A stretch of DNA of 64,000 nucleotides from the NCBI GenBank assembly GCA_029783825.1, contig JAREIK010010273.1, forward strand, positions 1 through 64,000, written 5' to 3'. The DNA is from Sapria himalayana (lineage: Eukaryota > Streptophyta > Magnoliopsida > Malpighiales > Rafflesiaceae). Of the stretch, positions 42,640 to 55,731 are shown piece after piece. The notes under the pieces are model-generated. The model ran no database searches, was not told where the DNA came from, and worked only from the letters and a program-made list of their open reading frames with translations. The translations under genes were made by a program, and so were the position numbers. Position 1 is the first letter of the stretch; every line of letters begins with the position of its first letter.

Positions 42640-43960
42640 CAGCTAGATCTTAGAATGCTATCTGTTGCACCAATGCTGCTAGCTATGACTCCATATAGGA
42701 CATCTACTATTGGATTGCATTTTTAATTTCTTTAATTTCTTGCATTTCTTCCATCAAATTTGTTATATGATCATCCTTCTTTTTCATTTCAGTCTCCATA
42801 TGTACAATACGTTCATTTGTTTCTCGTACTTGTTGTTCGACTGCCTCATCCACCATTGCTGAAATAGTTGAATTAGAAGCACGACTGCAACAACAAAATG
42901 CCACTCCCTTAGAGCCGATTCTGTATACTCGCTGCTTCTTTCGACCTCCTATTGTTTCCAAATAAATAGGATCATAGTCAATTGGTTGATGATCCATAGA
43001 ACCCTCAACTTGTTGATGAGCAGCTATCACACGTACCTCCATTAGGTCTTGAGATAAAATAGAGAAAAAAACTATTCTAAATTTTCAAAAAATAAAATAA
43101 ATATTTTGCATTCAAAACAATTTTCATAAAGTATAGTAGTTTTATAAAATCTAATTAAAATAATAATTTCTTACAGAAATCATCTGAGACTTGTTGACAA
43201 CATACTAACCATCCACTTTCTTCCCATATATCTTTCTGAAAATCTAATAAAAATTTGGATCTCGACCCCATTCTCCAGCCTAAAATATGTTTTTATTAAG
43301 TCATAAAAAACAAATGATTAAAAAAATAAACAAGATTAATAAAACCATGCATAGATTTTATTTATTGGACTATTAGAACAACCACAAAATATAGAAATGT
43401 TTAGAATTTTTAATTTGTATCAAATCTCGAGCATGATCAATGCTCGACTTTGAACCTCCAGTGTGTCGACATATTTCTGCACCTAGTCCAGCTACATCAC
43501 TTCGTAGATTTTTGCTGGAAATATCTAATTTTTTCTTTACATCTAGATCCTCCAAATAAATATGCCACTCAGGCTAGTCATCCTCGGATATAAAATTAGG
43601 CCTTTCTTTCATTTTCTTTAATTTATGGACAAAATTAGAATACCATTGAGTAGCTTTGATCTCTCATAATAACTTTATCTTTACATCAAATTTGGGTCCC
43701 CATGTGCATTGATTCTATAAATAAAAAAATGACAAAAGAATTTATATTAACAAGAACATAATTATTTACTGCTTGAATAATAACCAACATAAATTTAAGT
43801 AATTACATAATTATTTTTCAATTCTTTTGTTTTATTATTTTTACCTGAAAGTCATTAAAATATGACTCTTTTGTCGATTTAGAAACTTTCTTCTAGGAGA
43901 AAGCTTTAGAATCAGACATTTTCTTGAAAGCCTTAGTAATTTTAGTCGAACACACCTGAG
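42640..43960 (-). pseudogene. Ptta/En-Spm type CACTA ORF, copy C, broken
   Basis: Best preserved middle and C-terminal part of this protein. Minus strand pieces: KKVSKSTKESYFNDFQ-like exon at 43910-43848; WGPKFDVK near 43690; KATQWYSNFVHKLKKMKER at about 43650-43600; a long frame 43555-43373 with DVAGLGAEICRHTGGSKSSI, the HTGGS signature of plant Ptta/En-Spm proteins; and 43042-42707 with YLETIGGRKKQRVYRIGS followed by a heptad-rich coil (about 45 residues). Introns with GT/AG ends are likely between the pieces. The N-terminal Gly/Arg-rich exon, present in copy A, is deleted. Several stops remain. It is read convergent in sense with TNP2, which lies upstream on the same strand. Confidence 0.8.
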
Positions 43961-44135
43961 ATGGAATAAAACTATACAAATAAATAAATAACATTGAAAA
44001 CAAGCAAAGCATAACAATATAAAAAATAAATAGATAGATGAACAAGCATGCATTTTTGAATAAAATAGATCGATATATTTCAAATAAATATAAAAATTCT
44101 TAGATAATTTAAATTTATAATAAAATTATAATAAT

Positions 44136-45276
44136 TTAATTATCAACATCACTATCATCCACCAATGGATCTTCTGATATTTCGTCTGATTCTGATAGAA
44201 GTTCGAACTCATCTTTAGATAGAAATTGATCATCTTCAATTTCTATTGTTCCACCATTTGAGTCACATAAATTTTTTAGATCTTCATCTACATTCACAGG
44301 CTCAATATTATTTATGTCATCTTCCTGGAATACTGGTACAATTTCTAAGTCTGCACTCCTTTGTTGCGATATTGTACTTCAAATTTTGACCGAGCTTTGA
44401 TTTTACAATTCACCAACCAATCTCTATTATAAAGAGATAAACTCGGATATGTACAATAATATACCCGAGTGGCTTGAGCTCCATAATAAATGGCACATAT
44501 CAATTATATCTATGTTTATAATTAACACCCACTAGCTTATAATCTAAATAAATCTCTGTGCCAACATTTCATATAGGATCAAAACAATCACACTTAAATA
44601 ATACAATCTTATTATTTTCGAGTCCAGGATACTCCAACTTAATAACTTCTTTAAGTTGACCATAATAATCAATCTCATCTGCACTATAACCTAAGTCTGT
44701 AATACATACACCATTATTCATTGTTATATTAGAAGAACCATGACAGATTGTGTGAAATTTATATCCATTAACAAAATACCCATGATAGGTTGTCACATTT
44801 CTAAACGGGTCTTTACTATGATTTTGAATGAAAATATTTGAATCTCCATTTGAATGATCAATTGCATGTGACATAAATTAAAAAATGATATTAACAAATA
44901 AAAGATAATAATAAATTAAATAATTCAAAAATATAAAACTTAATTGTACTCACATAATTTTTTAACCAATTCGCAAATTTAGTTTCTAGCACATAATCGA
45001 CATTATTGCTGGAAATTACTGGATGCCTATATTTTAACTACTCAACATAAATATTGCACAAATATAAAAAGAGAAAAAAAATCTATATCAATTTTTAACA
45101 ATTCATATTAAAGATAAAATTAAACTATGATTAAACCTGCAACCATTTTGGGTATTCATACTTAATATATGGTGCAATCTCCTTACAATTAAGTAAAACG
45201 TAGCTCCAGGTTGCTTTGTTCATATATCATATATCTTTTCATTCTCTTCCAAATGCTCTTTTAGGGTGCTTGAAGA
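44136..45276 (-). pseudogene. CACTA TNP2 transposase C-terminal half (DUF4218 end, DUF4216)
   Basis: From 45276 the minus strand gives the end of the DUF4218 region (homologous to 35000-34870), an exon ISSNNVDYVLETKFANW (about 45020), then frame 44874-44569 with the DUF4216 plan: RNVTTYHGYFVNGYKFHT, DYYGQLKEVIKLEYPGL and VLFKCDCFDPI. Then VGTEIYLDYKLVGVNYKHRY near 44550 and an acidic tail ending in a TAA at 44136-44138. Copy B has lost the DUF4216 part, so the two copies are complementary. The N-terminal transposase core is missing at the TATC array edge. Confidence 0.88.
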
Positions 45277-45279
45277 TTA

Positions 45280-45611
45280 TCAATATGTCTATCAATCTAT
45301 CAATCAATCTATCTATCATTCTGATTATCAATAGGTCTATCTATCTATATTTTTATCGGTCTCTCTATCTATCGATCTATTTTTCTATTTTTAGTTTTTT
45401 TTCTATGATTTTATGTATCTATTTGTTTGTTTGTTTGTCTATGTGTATATCTACCTACCTACCTAATTGTATGCTTTCCTGACTACTTTCCTATATGTAT
45501 ATCTATTTATTTGTTTTACTATTTGTTTATTTATTTATTTATCTATCTATCTATTTATCTATCTGTCTGTCTATCTATCTGTATATCTATCTATCTATCT
45601 ATCTATCTATC
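45280..45611. repeat. Degenerate (TATC)n array, block 5
   Basis: TATC on + between truncated CACTA copy C and hAT-1. It is the left part of the array that continues as block 6 after the hAT insertion. Contains ACCT and TTTG variants near 45450. Confidence 0.95.
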
Positions 45612-46231
45612 TAGAGGTGTCAAACAGGCCGGGCCGGCCCAGCACATTTTTTTAGGGCACGCACGTGCCACCGTGACGGGCCGGGCACGACACGGTTTAA
45701 AAACTTCTGGGCCCGCTCGGGCATGGCCTGTCCATACGGGCCGGGGCAGCCGGGCAGAGGCAGACCCTGACCCGAGACCCGATTGGCAGGAATTTTTTTT
45801 TTATTTTTTTTTAAAATTTTATATATTGTAATGCATAACAGCTTAGGTGTAGGTGTACAGTACAATATTAAATATAAAAAATTTTATAAATGTTAAAAAT
45901 TAAAATTAAATAAAATAACAAAGTTTAGAAATTTTTTTTTCAAATTCAAATTAGTTTAACTTTTATTATATTTATTATTTATATATTAAAGTTATTAATG
46001 TTTAAAATAAAATTTAAATTTAAAACAAAATAAATTAATACATTATGTTAGTAAAAGCTAAAATAAAAATTAAAAAAAAAATTAAACAACACAAATGAAA
46101 AATTACCAATCAACCATTTGAAAACCGATGGTCCGAACATAACAAGTATAAGTTTCAACACAACGTACAAACAAAACGTACAAATACAATCAATAAAAAA
46201 AACATCGAAAACAAAAAATAGCAGATCATCA

Positions 46232-48228
46232 TCAATCGTCAATCGGCATATCATGAGAATAATCAGCCGCAACATCAAGATCAGTATCATATGGATCATC
46301 ATCATCGACAATCAACTCCTTCGTCATCGTAGTGGATGTGGATGCGACTGTAGTGTCTGTCCTAGTACCGGCTCCAGCACGATCATGGATGCTAAACCTC
46401 GATTCCTCCCAATCCTTCAAACATGCCAATGCCTCAAACATATTTGGACATAATCTCGATCTCCTATCTGAAATCACGTTCACTGCAAAAGAAAAAGCAG
46501 ACTCCGATGCTACGCTCGACACTGGAGGAGTCAGTAGATCTCGTGCCATCTTAGATAGCATGGGATAGGTGGACTCATATGATTTCCACCACTATAATAA
46601 ATCAAGATTCTTAGTATCAGAATGTGATAGGTTTGAGCAGTAATCGGTATCTAAGTACCAAGACAGCTCGCTCCTATGTGATGGTCTACCCCTACGTTTC
46701 CCACTCGCTAGCTGAATGAAATAATCATCATCTCTGAACAAGGTATCAATGTCCGTAATCAAATTCTCACCACCACCATACCTAGTATCGTAGTATGTGA
46801 ACAGGCCAGTCAACTTTTCGTGAATGAACCCTTCAGGTGGCTCTTCCAGGTTCATGCATGAGGAAATGAAAGTCAGGGTGTTTTCTACCACTTCCACCTT
46901 AGCCCTAGGGTCCATGCATTCAGCGAGGCAATAAAGAGATGGAACGGTAGACCAGTACTTCAAGTACTTGGTCTCCATCTCTGCAACCATATGGCTAAGC
47001 GTCGGGTTAGCTCGATACTTCCTAAACATGCTACTAATGTTACAAATGCACCGGAGTGCAATGCAAGTGGTGGGCATATAAACCGACGAACACATGTTCG
47101 TCGTGTCATAAAATATCTTCAGAAATTTCATAAATGAAATTCCTGAAGCCCAGTCAGTGTCGTCAATAATAAGTTCGTCACTCTTACTATTGACGTAGTC
47201 AGATATCAGGTGTTCGTATTCAACACATGATTCCAACATCAGGTATGTGTAATTCCAATGATGTCTCACATCCCATTGGAATTTCTTCTTCTTAAGATTC
47301 ACAGACAAACAGAGAGTACCAAACTCTTGTTGTCTGTGAGGAGTGCGAATATACTTGAGTGCATTGCGTATAATTTCCAACACGGGGGAACACACCTTCA
47401 TACCCACTTGAACAATCAGGTTAATCACGTGACACATGCATCTGACATGAAAGATCTCTCCTAATGGTGCATCTCTAATATTCCTAACAAACATATTGAT
47501 CGCTACGCTATTATTAGAAGTGTTATCGAATGTGACACTAAAAATTTTATTTTGAATTTTATATTCCCTTAAGATTTTCATCATACACTCAAAAATGGTC
47601 GGGCCATCATGAGGATGAAGAATCTCAGTGAATCCTAAAATTTTTTTATAGATTGTCCAGTTAGAATCTACATAGTGACTCGTGAGACATGCATAAGAAG
47701 AATCATCGTGACTTGTCCATATATTGGACATCACGGACACCACTCCACTATATGCCATAAATTCCTTAATTATTTTTGTTTTTCTAACTTATATATCTTT
47801 AGTATGTCATTCCTAGATGTGGAGCTAGGAATCCTACGATAGGAAGGCTGAAAATAAGTCTACATGATGCGCACTACCCTTGGATCTTCCGAAAATCTAA
47901 TCGGAAGACCCATCAATGTGATGAGCCTGGCCATGCCGTTCCTACCCAACTCGCTGGAGTATATGAAGGGAGTAAACTTTGAGACTGTACTCGATCTTGT
48001 CTCAAAAAATGTAGTGCCAAGTTGGGTTTGCCTAGGATCTAAGGGTTCATGTTTTTTGGTGCATAATTCGGCATGCCTCTTAAGGTGTCCAGTCCCAAAT
48101 GAACTCTTGCTTGTTAAAAGTCTCATACAATATTTGCACTGTGCCATTTCTTGTTCCTCACCCATTACATTTTTTTGTGTTATGATTTTAAAATGAATCC
48201 AAACTACAGAAGTCTTCCTAGTTTTTTG
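46232..48228 (-). pseudogene. hAT transposase (BED, RNase H-like, hATC) with few lesions
   Basis: It would cut and paste hAT-1. N-terminal BED finger: VVWIHFKI at about 48220, then AQCKYC and GHLKRHAELC with C-C-H-C spacing; no ATG precedes VVWIHF in this frame, so an upstream exon or a different start is likely. The core (47758-46592) has IWTS, FSVTFDNTSNN (second catalytic Asp), FHVRCMCHVINLIVQVGM and SLYCLAECMDPRAKV. The hATC domain (46561-46400) has VSSVASESAFSFA with the catalytic-region Glu. Lesions: TAG at 47860-47862, a one-base shift at about 47770-47780 in an A run, TAG at 46592-46594 before WWKSYESTYP. The first catalytic position reads SNIWTS where the family has Asp before the residue preceding Trp (TTDxWTS), so Asp to Asn is likely. 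The C-terminus is Asp-rich. Confidence 0.93.
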
Positions 48229-49163
48229 TTTTTTAGAACTTTGGATTGGGTTGAGATGACTAGAGAAACCAAAGTTTCAGCAGCCTCAGACCTCTGTGTA
48301 ACATTTTTATTTTCCAAATTTAAATACGTGTCGGGTGTATTTTTAATTTTTATGTTTTTTATTTTTTCCTATTTTTTTCTAGAGAGAGAAATTTTAGAGA
48401 GAGAAAGTGAAAAACAACGTAAAAAATTACCCGATAAAAGCAATGTGGTCAGTCACATGCAAGGTGCACCGCAGCAAGCTATGATAATCAAAACTCAAGT
48501 CGAGTTTCACAAAAATCCAAGCCGAAAACAAAATCTCGAGGCCCAAGAGAGAGAGATGCACGGTTTATGGGAGAGAGAGAATGTTTTGAGAGAATTAATG
48601 TTTTTGAAAAACATAAATGTTATAGGGAGGGGGGTAGAATTTATAGATTAAAGATATTAATTTTTTATAAAAAAAGATATTTTTTTATTATTTTTTCGAA
48701 TTTTTAATATATATTTAGGGGGCAGAATCACCAGGACCATCAGATTCTGCCCCCTAGCCGTTGGAGGCGAATCCAACGGCTAAAATTCAATTATATTTGA
48801 ATTTTTTTTTTTCCCGTTGGGATTGGGTCGGGTGTCGGGACCACGTGTCGGGTCCAATCAGACCCGTCCCTCGGTCTTTTTTTAGTCAGGGGCAAGGTCA
48901 CGCTCACGCCCACGCGTGCCCACGTGGCACGTGAGCTCAAATTGGCATGGGAAGGACCCATGCCGGCGTGTCGTGCCATGGCACGAGCCGTGCCGGGCCA
49001 GGCACGGCACGGGCCCGGGCACGGTTCAAAAACATGCCAGGCCGACCCAGGCACGGCCGAACCGTGCCGTGCCGTGCCTCGTGCCGGGCCGTGCCGTGCC
49101 TCGTGCCGGGTCGTGCCATGCCTCGTGCCGGGCCGGCCCGGCCCGGCCCGTTTGACACCTCTA
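48229..49163. other. hAT-1 right side: leader and GC-rich terminus
   Basis: An open plus-strand frame at 48151-48651 lies opposite the expected transposase promoter and looks fortuitous. From 48710 base composition turns GC-rich. A 22-bp repeat (GTGCCGTGCCTCGTGCCGGG plus two bases) occurs three times at 49069-49134 and leads into the terminal repeat. Overlapping open frames at 48791-49369 on both strands follow from the GC-rich repeats. Confidence 0.75.
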
Positions 49164-52100
49164 TATCTATCTATCAATATATCTATTTATCTATCGATAT
49201 ATTAGTCTATTTATCTGTATATCTACTTGTCTATCTATTTATCTACTTGCTTACCTATCTATCTATCTATCTACCTTTCAATCTATCTATTTATCTATAT
49301 AAATATCTATCTGTTTATTTATATGTTTATCAAAATGTCTTTTCATATATCTATATATCTATTTATTGATTTGACTATCTATACGACTATCTATTTGTCT
49401 ATCTTTATATCTATTTATATATCTGTCTGTTTATCTTTTTATCTATCTTACTGCCTATCTATCAATCTAACTAAGTGTCCATCTAATTGTATATTTGTTT
49501 ATCTATCTTTCTATCTATCTAAATGTTTGGCTATCAATCTTTCTTTTTCTCTATATATTTGTCTATCAATCTGTCTATCTAACTATATATCTATATGTGT
49601 GTGTGTGTTTATATATATATATAGGTTTTATAATCTATTTATATATATGTCTATCTGTCTGTCTTTCTATATATCTACTTATCTTTCAATCTATCTATCT
49701 ATCTAAATATCAGTATAATAATCTATTTATATATAAGACTCTATTTGTCTATCTATCTTTCTATCTTTATATCTATATTTCTATCTATCTATATTTCTAT
49801 CTATCTATTTGTTTATCTGTCTATCTACCTATCTATATGTCTATCAATTAATCTATCTATCTACTAATTTTCTATCTATCTATATTTCTATCTATGTATC
49901 TATCTATCTATATGTCTATCAATCAATTATCTATCTATCTATCATCTATCTATATTTCTATCTATCTATAAATTTATCTATCTGTCAATCTATTTATTTA
50001 TCTTTCTATTTTTATTTATTTTTCTATCTATCTGTCTATCTATTTGTCTATATTTCTATCTATCCATCTGTCAATATTTTATCATATCTATCTATAAGAG
50101 TATCTATCTTTTTATTTATATATTTGACTGTCTATCTATCTATCTATCATTCTATAAATCTTTTTATCAATCAATCAATCAATCTGTCCAACAATATGTC
50201 TATCAATCAATCTATCAAAATATCATTCAATCAATCTATCTATCTATGTATATATCTATTTATCTATCTTATTATAAATCAATTTATAAATCTATCTATC
50301 TATCTACCTTTATGTTTGTTTAATTGTTAGTCTATCTATCAAATTATGTGTGGGCCTATTTTTCAGACTTTTTTTATTTATTTCTGTCGATCTATCTATC
50401 TATTTGTCTATCTATATTTTTATCTATCCATATATCTATTTATCTGGCTATATAACTATCTTTCTATCTAATTATTTTTAAATCTATTTATCTATATTTC
50501 TATATATTATCTATCTATCTATCTAACTATATGTCTGTCAGTTTATCTATCTATATATCTATCTATCTATATGTCTAACTATCTGTCTCTGTATTTGTCT
50601 ATCTATATATCCATCCATCTATCTATCTATTTGTCTATCTATCTATGTATCTATATATCTATCTATCTTTTAATCTATGTATTAATATATCGATCTATCT
50701 ATCTATCTTTCTGTCTGTATGTATGTCTATCGTTCTATTTATCTCTCTATCTATATGTGTGTCTTTCTATTTACCAATCTTTTCTTTTTATTAAATTTTT
50801 TATTTATTTATCTATCTAAGTGTTTATCTATCTATTGATCTATGTATCTATATATCTATTCGTATATCTATCGATCTATCTATCTTTCTATTAATCTATC
50901 AATCTTTCTATCTATTTATAAATCTGTCAATATTTGAATCTATCTATCTCTGACTATAAGTCAATCATCTAGCTTTCTAGCAATCTGTCTATTAATCTGA
51001 CTATCAAAATATCTATCAATCTATCTATCAATATTCATTTTATCTTTCTATCAAAAATTTTTCAATCTTTCTATCTATTTATCTATCTATCACTCTCTCT
51101 CTCTCTATCAAACTATTATAATTTTGACTATCAACCTATTGTGTATCAATCAATCAATCTGTCTATTTGTCTATCTATCTTTCTAACTATTTATTTGACT
51201 TATCTATCTATTTGTTAATCAATTAATTTATCTATTTATCAATCTGTCTATTTATCTTCACAACAATTTATTTGACTAACTATATGTTTATTTCTTTGTT
51301 TGTCTATCCATCTATCAAAATGTCTAATAAACTGTCGATCTATAAGTATATCTATCAATTTTCTATCTATCATTTAATAAATCTATCTTTCTATATTACT
51401 ATTAATCTATCTATCAATCACTCTATTATTCTATCTATCAATATATCAATCAATCTTTCTATCAATCAATCAATCTATCTGTCCATCTACCTTTTTATTT
51501 ATATATCCAACTATCTATCTTTCTTTTTAATTATTTGTCAATCTATCTATCATTCTATCTATTTTTCTATTTATCTATCTCTCTATATATGTATATTCCT
51601 ATTTTTTTGTCTATCTATCTGTCTATATATCTTTCTATTTATCTATCTATCTATTAGACTTGTATCTATCTTTCTACTTGTCTATTTGTCTATTTGTCTT
51701 TTATCTATCTATCTATCAATCTGCCTATTTATCTATCTATCTATTTATCTATCTATCTGTTTTTAAATCAGTCTATACAACTACTTATGAATCTTTCTAA
51801 CAATCTCTCTTTCTTTTTGTCTATAAATATGTTTATCTATCTATTTATCTATTTGTTTATATATCTATCTAAATGATCTATTTGTTTATCTATCTATCTA
51901 TATATCTATATGTCTAAGTATATGTATATTTTATATGAGTATCTATTTGTCTATCTATCTTTCTACCTATCTATTTGTGTATCTATCTATCAATATTTCT
52001 AGTTGTATGTCTTTCTTTTTGGTTATCTATCTGATTATATCTGTCTATCTCTATATCTATCTCTCTATCTATCTATTTGTCTATCAATATGTCTAACAAT

Positions 52101-53396
52101 CTATCTATCAATATATCTATAAATATATCTATCAATATATGTATCAATCTATATGTTAGTATGTCTATTAATCTGTCTTTCATTCTTTCTATCATTCTAT
52201 CTATTAATTTGTCTATCTATTTATCTATATATCTATCTATTTTTCTAGCTATCTATCTATCTATTATCTCTCTATCTGACTATCTATCTATATACCTATC
52301 TATTTGTTTATCAATTTGTCTATCTACTTATTTAACAAACTATCTATCTATCTATTTATCTATTTATCTATCTACAAATCTATTTGCCTGTCTATCCATT
52401 TGTCTATTTGTGATTCTATTTTTTTGCCTATTTGTTTGATTGCTAGTCTTTCATTCTATGTATCTATTTGTATGTTTATCTAATGGTTTGTCTACCTACC
52501 TACCAGATTGTCTACCTACTTGACTACTTACCTGTTAGTCTATTTATCTATCTATCTATTTTACTATCAATTTGAATATCAATCGATCAATCAATCAATC
52601 TATCTATCTATCTCTTTCTCTGTCTATTACCTATCTGTCTATCTATTTATCTACATGTCGATCTATCTATTTATCTAACTGTCTATCTATTAGTCTATCT
52701 ATCTATCCATATACTTTTCTATCCATCTATCTATCAATCTCTTTATATATCTTTCTATCTATGTGTCTATCTTTCTGTCTATCTATCTATCTATATATTT
52801 TTTATATGTCTAACTATTAGTCTATCTATCTATCTACTTGTCTATCTATCAATCTACCTATCTATCGGTCTATTTGATAGTATACTATAAGTATATCTAT
52901 CTTTCTATCTATTTGTCTATTTATTTGACTATTTATCTATCTATCTATCAATATGAGCATCTCTCTATTTATCTATCTATCAATATATTTGCATATTTTT
53001 TTCTATCTATCTATACATCTTTTTTTCAATATATCTATCTATCTAATTATCTATCTGTTTATCTATATGTCTATTTATCAGCCTATTTATCTTTCTTATT
53101 ATCTATCTATATATCCATGTATCTGTCTATCAATTTTTCAATTTATTTGTGTATATATCTGTCTATCTACATCTGTATAAATCTTCCTATCTATTTATCT
53201 ATATCTATATATCAGTCTAATAATCTATTTATATATCTATCGATCTATCTATCTATCAATTTGTCTAACTATCTGCCTATCTATTTGTCTATCTAACTAT
53301 CTATCTATCTATCTGTCCATCTATCTGTTTATCAATCTATCTATCTATATATCTCTCTATTTATCTATCTAAATATATACCTTTCTATCTATCTAT
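49164..53396. repeat. Degenerate (TATC)n array, block 6
   Basis: Longest array block, about 4.23 kb, TATC on +, with TGTC, TTTC and AATC variants and small patches of ACCTACCTACC (52495) and CTCTCTCT (51095). It continues block 5 across hAT-1 and ends at the left terminus of element D. Confidence 0.97.
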
Positions 53397-53599
53397 CACG
53401 CAAAGAAAAGCAGGAATTTTAGCAATGGATTTAGCAATGAATTTTCCCTAATTAATTAGAATGAGATAAAATTCATTGCTAAATAATTATGTGAATTTTA
53501 AAAATTTTATATATAATTGCAAGCAATTCTTCCTTGAATGTTTATTTTCTCAAAATATATGCATTTAGCTTGGGATTTTTCCCTAGCTATTTGTGCTGG

Positions 53600-54088
53600 T
53601 GATAATTTCTGTCACTAATCTTTAATGATTTAATTTTTTTTAATATATTATTTTTTTAATATTTAATATGATTTTGTATATTAAAGGTATGTCATGGTCA
53701 ATTGTTGAGCGATCCTTGAAAGACACATTCTTCTTATAAATTATAAAAATAGGATATTATAAATAAATAAATTATAAAAATATATAAATAATAATAATAA
53801 TGTATATTAATAAAGACAAATAACTTTTTTTTATTATAAAAAATTTAAAAAATTATCCAACATATTTTTCTAAAATATTTAATTATGTTATTTTAATATT
53901 AGTATTAAAAAACATAAAATAATTTATTATATAATTATAATAATTTTTAAGACATTTTTTTAATAAATAAACATAAATAAAAATTACTACTAATAAAAGC
54001 TAAAATAAATATTTGTATGATTAAATAAAAAAATTTATAAAAATATCTAAATTAACAAATAAACAAGTAAATATTTATAATATTTAAA

Positions 54089-54130
<42 letters not shown>

Positions 54131-54750
54131 TTATAGAAATCTTTTAAAAAAATAATTACTAAAAAATATTAAAATTTTGAATTATAAAATTAAAATTTTA
54201 ATATTTTCATAAAATTAAAAAGAAAATAAATTACTATTTAAAGATTAAAACATAAATGTTTTAATTACATCAAAAAAATAATGATGATTTTAAAAATAAA
54301 TATCTCAATGTGATTATTAAAAGAACACTTCAAGTATTTTTTTAGAGTTTCAAGAAAGTTATTTAAATATTACTAAGGATATTTTTTGTCATAAAAAAAC
54401 TTATATTTATTTTAGCCCTATAAACACTTTTGAAAATTACTACCAATTGACACTAAGTTAATTTAAATCAAATTTTATTTTTTACCCCTACTGAAATTTA
54501 TAAGAATTAAATAATTGCGTACGATTTTTAGTATTAGCTTTTAATACTACATTTTTATTAAAATAATAAATATAACTTTTTTTAATTATCTTCTAACTTT
54601 AAATAATTTTTAGAATTTTATAAATTATAAATTATATCAAAAAATATAAATATGTAAATATGTAAATGTATGAATATGTGAATATGTGAATATGTGAATA
54701 TATGTAAATATGTCAATATATGTAATTATGTGAATATGTGTATGTGTGTG

Positions 54751-54781
<31 letters not shown>

Positions 54782-55600
54782 CTAAATGTATAAATATATA
54801 CGTATAGAAATACACAAATACATAAATACATAAATAGGTAAATATATAAAATTTGATATAAAATTTAGAAATAGATTATAAAACATAATCAAAAATTTGA
54901 TATAAAATTTATAATGGTATATATTCAAACCTTTCACAAGCTCATAACCTATTATGGGTGAAATACATTAAAAAACCCAATGTTTGCAATCCCCAGCTGA
55001 GAGCATGACCACCCGTTCGATTGTAGTAATGGTGTAGGAAAAATTCACCATCCATCATCATTCTCCACCATCATCATCCATCACCATTGTCGTCATTGAC
55101 ATCCTCCATCATCATCCACCATTATTGTCCATCATCTTCATCCACCATCATCGTGAAGAAGTATAAGCTTTGAGGTTGGCTTATATTTCTCATCTTCCAA
55201 CTATAAATTGTGTTGGTTTATATTTTTCATACGCTTCTTCTTCTTATCGATTGATGACGTAGATGGATAAAATCATATATTCCTAATTAGATATATAGAT
55301 TGATCGATAGATTCCTAGATAGATAGATAAATAGATGGAAAAATAGATAGATAGATATTTATTTTATAAAATCATATATTAATTATGTATAAATATTTGT
55401 ACACAATATTTATTATATAACATATAATTCATAATTCTTAGCCTAATATATAATATTTAATAAAATACGTTCTTAAATTTTGCTATTAGATTATTTTACC
55501 TAATATTTTATTAATTAAAAATATTTTACAATATTTTATTAAACATATAATTAGGGTTTACGTCAAATATGAATAATTGTGTGTGTATTAGCTAAATTGA
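53600..55600. other. AT-rich noncoding part of element D
   Basis: Contains a (TA)n run at 54090-54128, a minisatellite of about 10 bases (AATATGTGAATATG) at 54640-54840, a CCATCATCATC-rich tract at 55040-55160 and a short GATA patch at 55296-55365. No gene was recognised. Confidence 0.7.
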
Positions 55601-55731
55601 CTCTCTGAACTAGGTAAAGCTGGACCTCCCTCTCTAGTGACAATCTCTTGAAGTCTATTGATTCTGTTTGTTTCTCTCATTAGAACTCTTTACTGCCATA
55701 CATCAAAGGGATTGAGATTTAGTGGAAGAAA

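Larger units (their letters stand above)
38347..45276 (-). mobile_element. CACTA (En/Spm) element copy C, right side truncated
   Basis: The left terminus TACTAAAGAAAAATCCC (38347; CACTA with C to T) directly follows TATC array and is homologous to 30992. Subterminal CCCTAGCTAAAT modules occupy 38370-38760. A three-fold internal tandem repeat follows (39000-42200), then the Ptta/En-Spm ORF and TNP2 C-terminal half on the minus strand. Homology to TNP2 ends inside the DUF4218 region at about 45276, where TATC array takes over. The second terminus is missing. Confidence 0.86.
45612..49163 (-). mobile_element. hAT transposon hAT-1 (3552 bp), nearly complete
   Basis: Both ends are present: TAGAGGTGTCAAACAGGCCG at 45612 and its inverted partner CGGCCCGTTTGACACCTCTA ending at 49163. 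The flanks are identical 8-bp copies of TATCTATC (45604-45611 and 49164-49171), the size expected for a hAT target duplication, with the caution that the target is itself a TATC array. Terminal 70-400 bases are GC-rich (GGGCCGGGCC-type), unlike the AT-rich interior. It carries a single minus-strand transposase pseudogene with few lesions, so it is a comparatively young insertion. Confidence 0.95.

Noticed and set aside
48151..48651. 166-codon plus-strand frame opposite the hAT-1 transposase start
   Set aside because: It overlaps the BED exon in antisense and has a low-complexity Phe/Ser segment; no domain was recognised.
48791..49369. Overlapping Arg/Pro/Ala/Gly-rich frames on both strands
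   Set aside because: They sit in the GC-rich repeat terminus of hAT-1 and have no conserved start or domain.
54990..55045. tRNA-like stretch with AGCTGAGAGC and CGTTCGATT, similar to tRNA A and B boxes
   Set aside because: The distance between the boxes is too short for an anticodon arm and no acceptor stem pairs.
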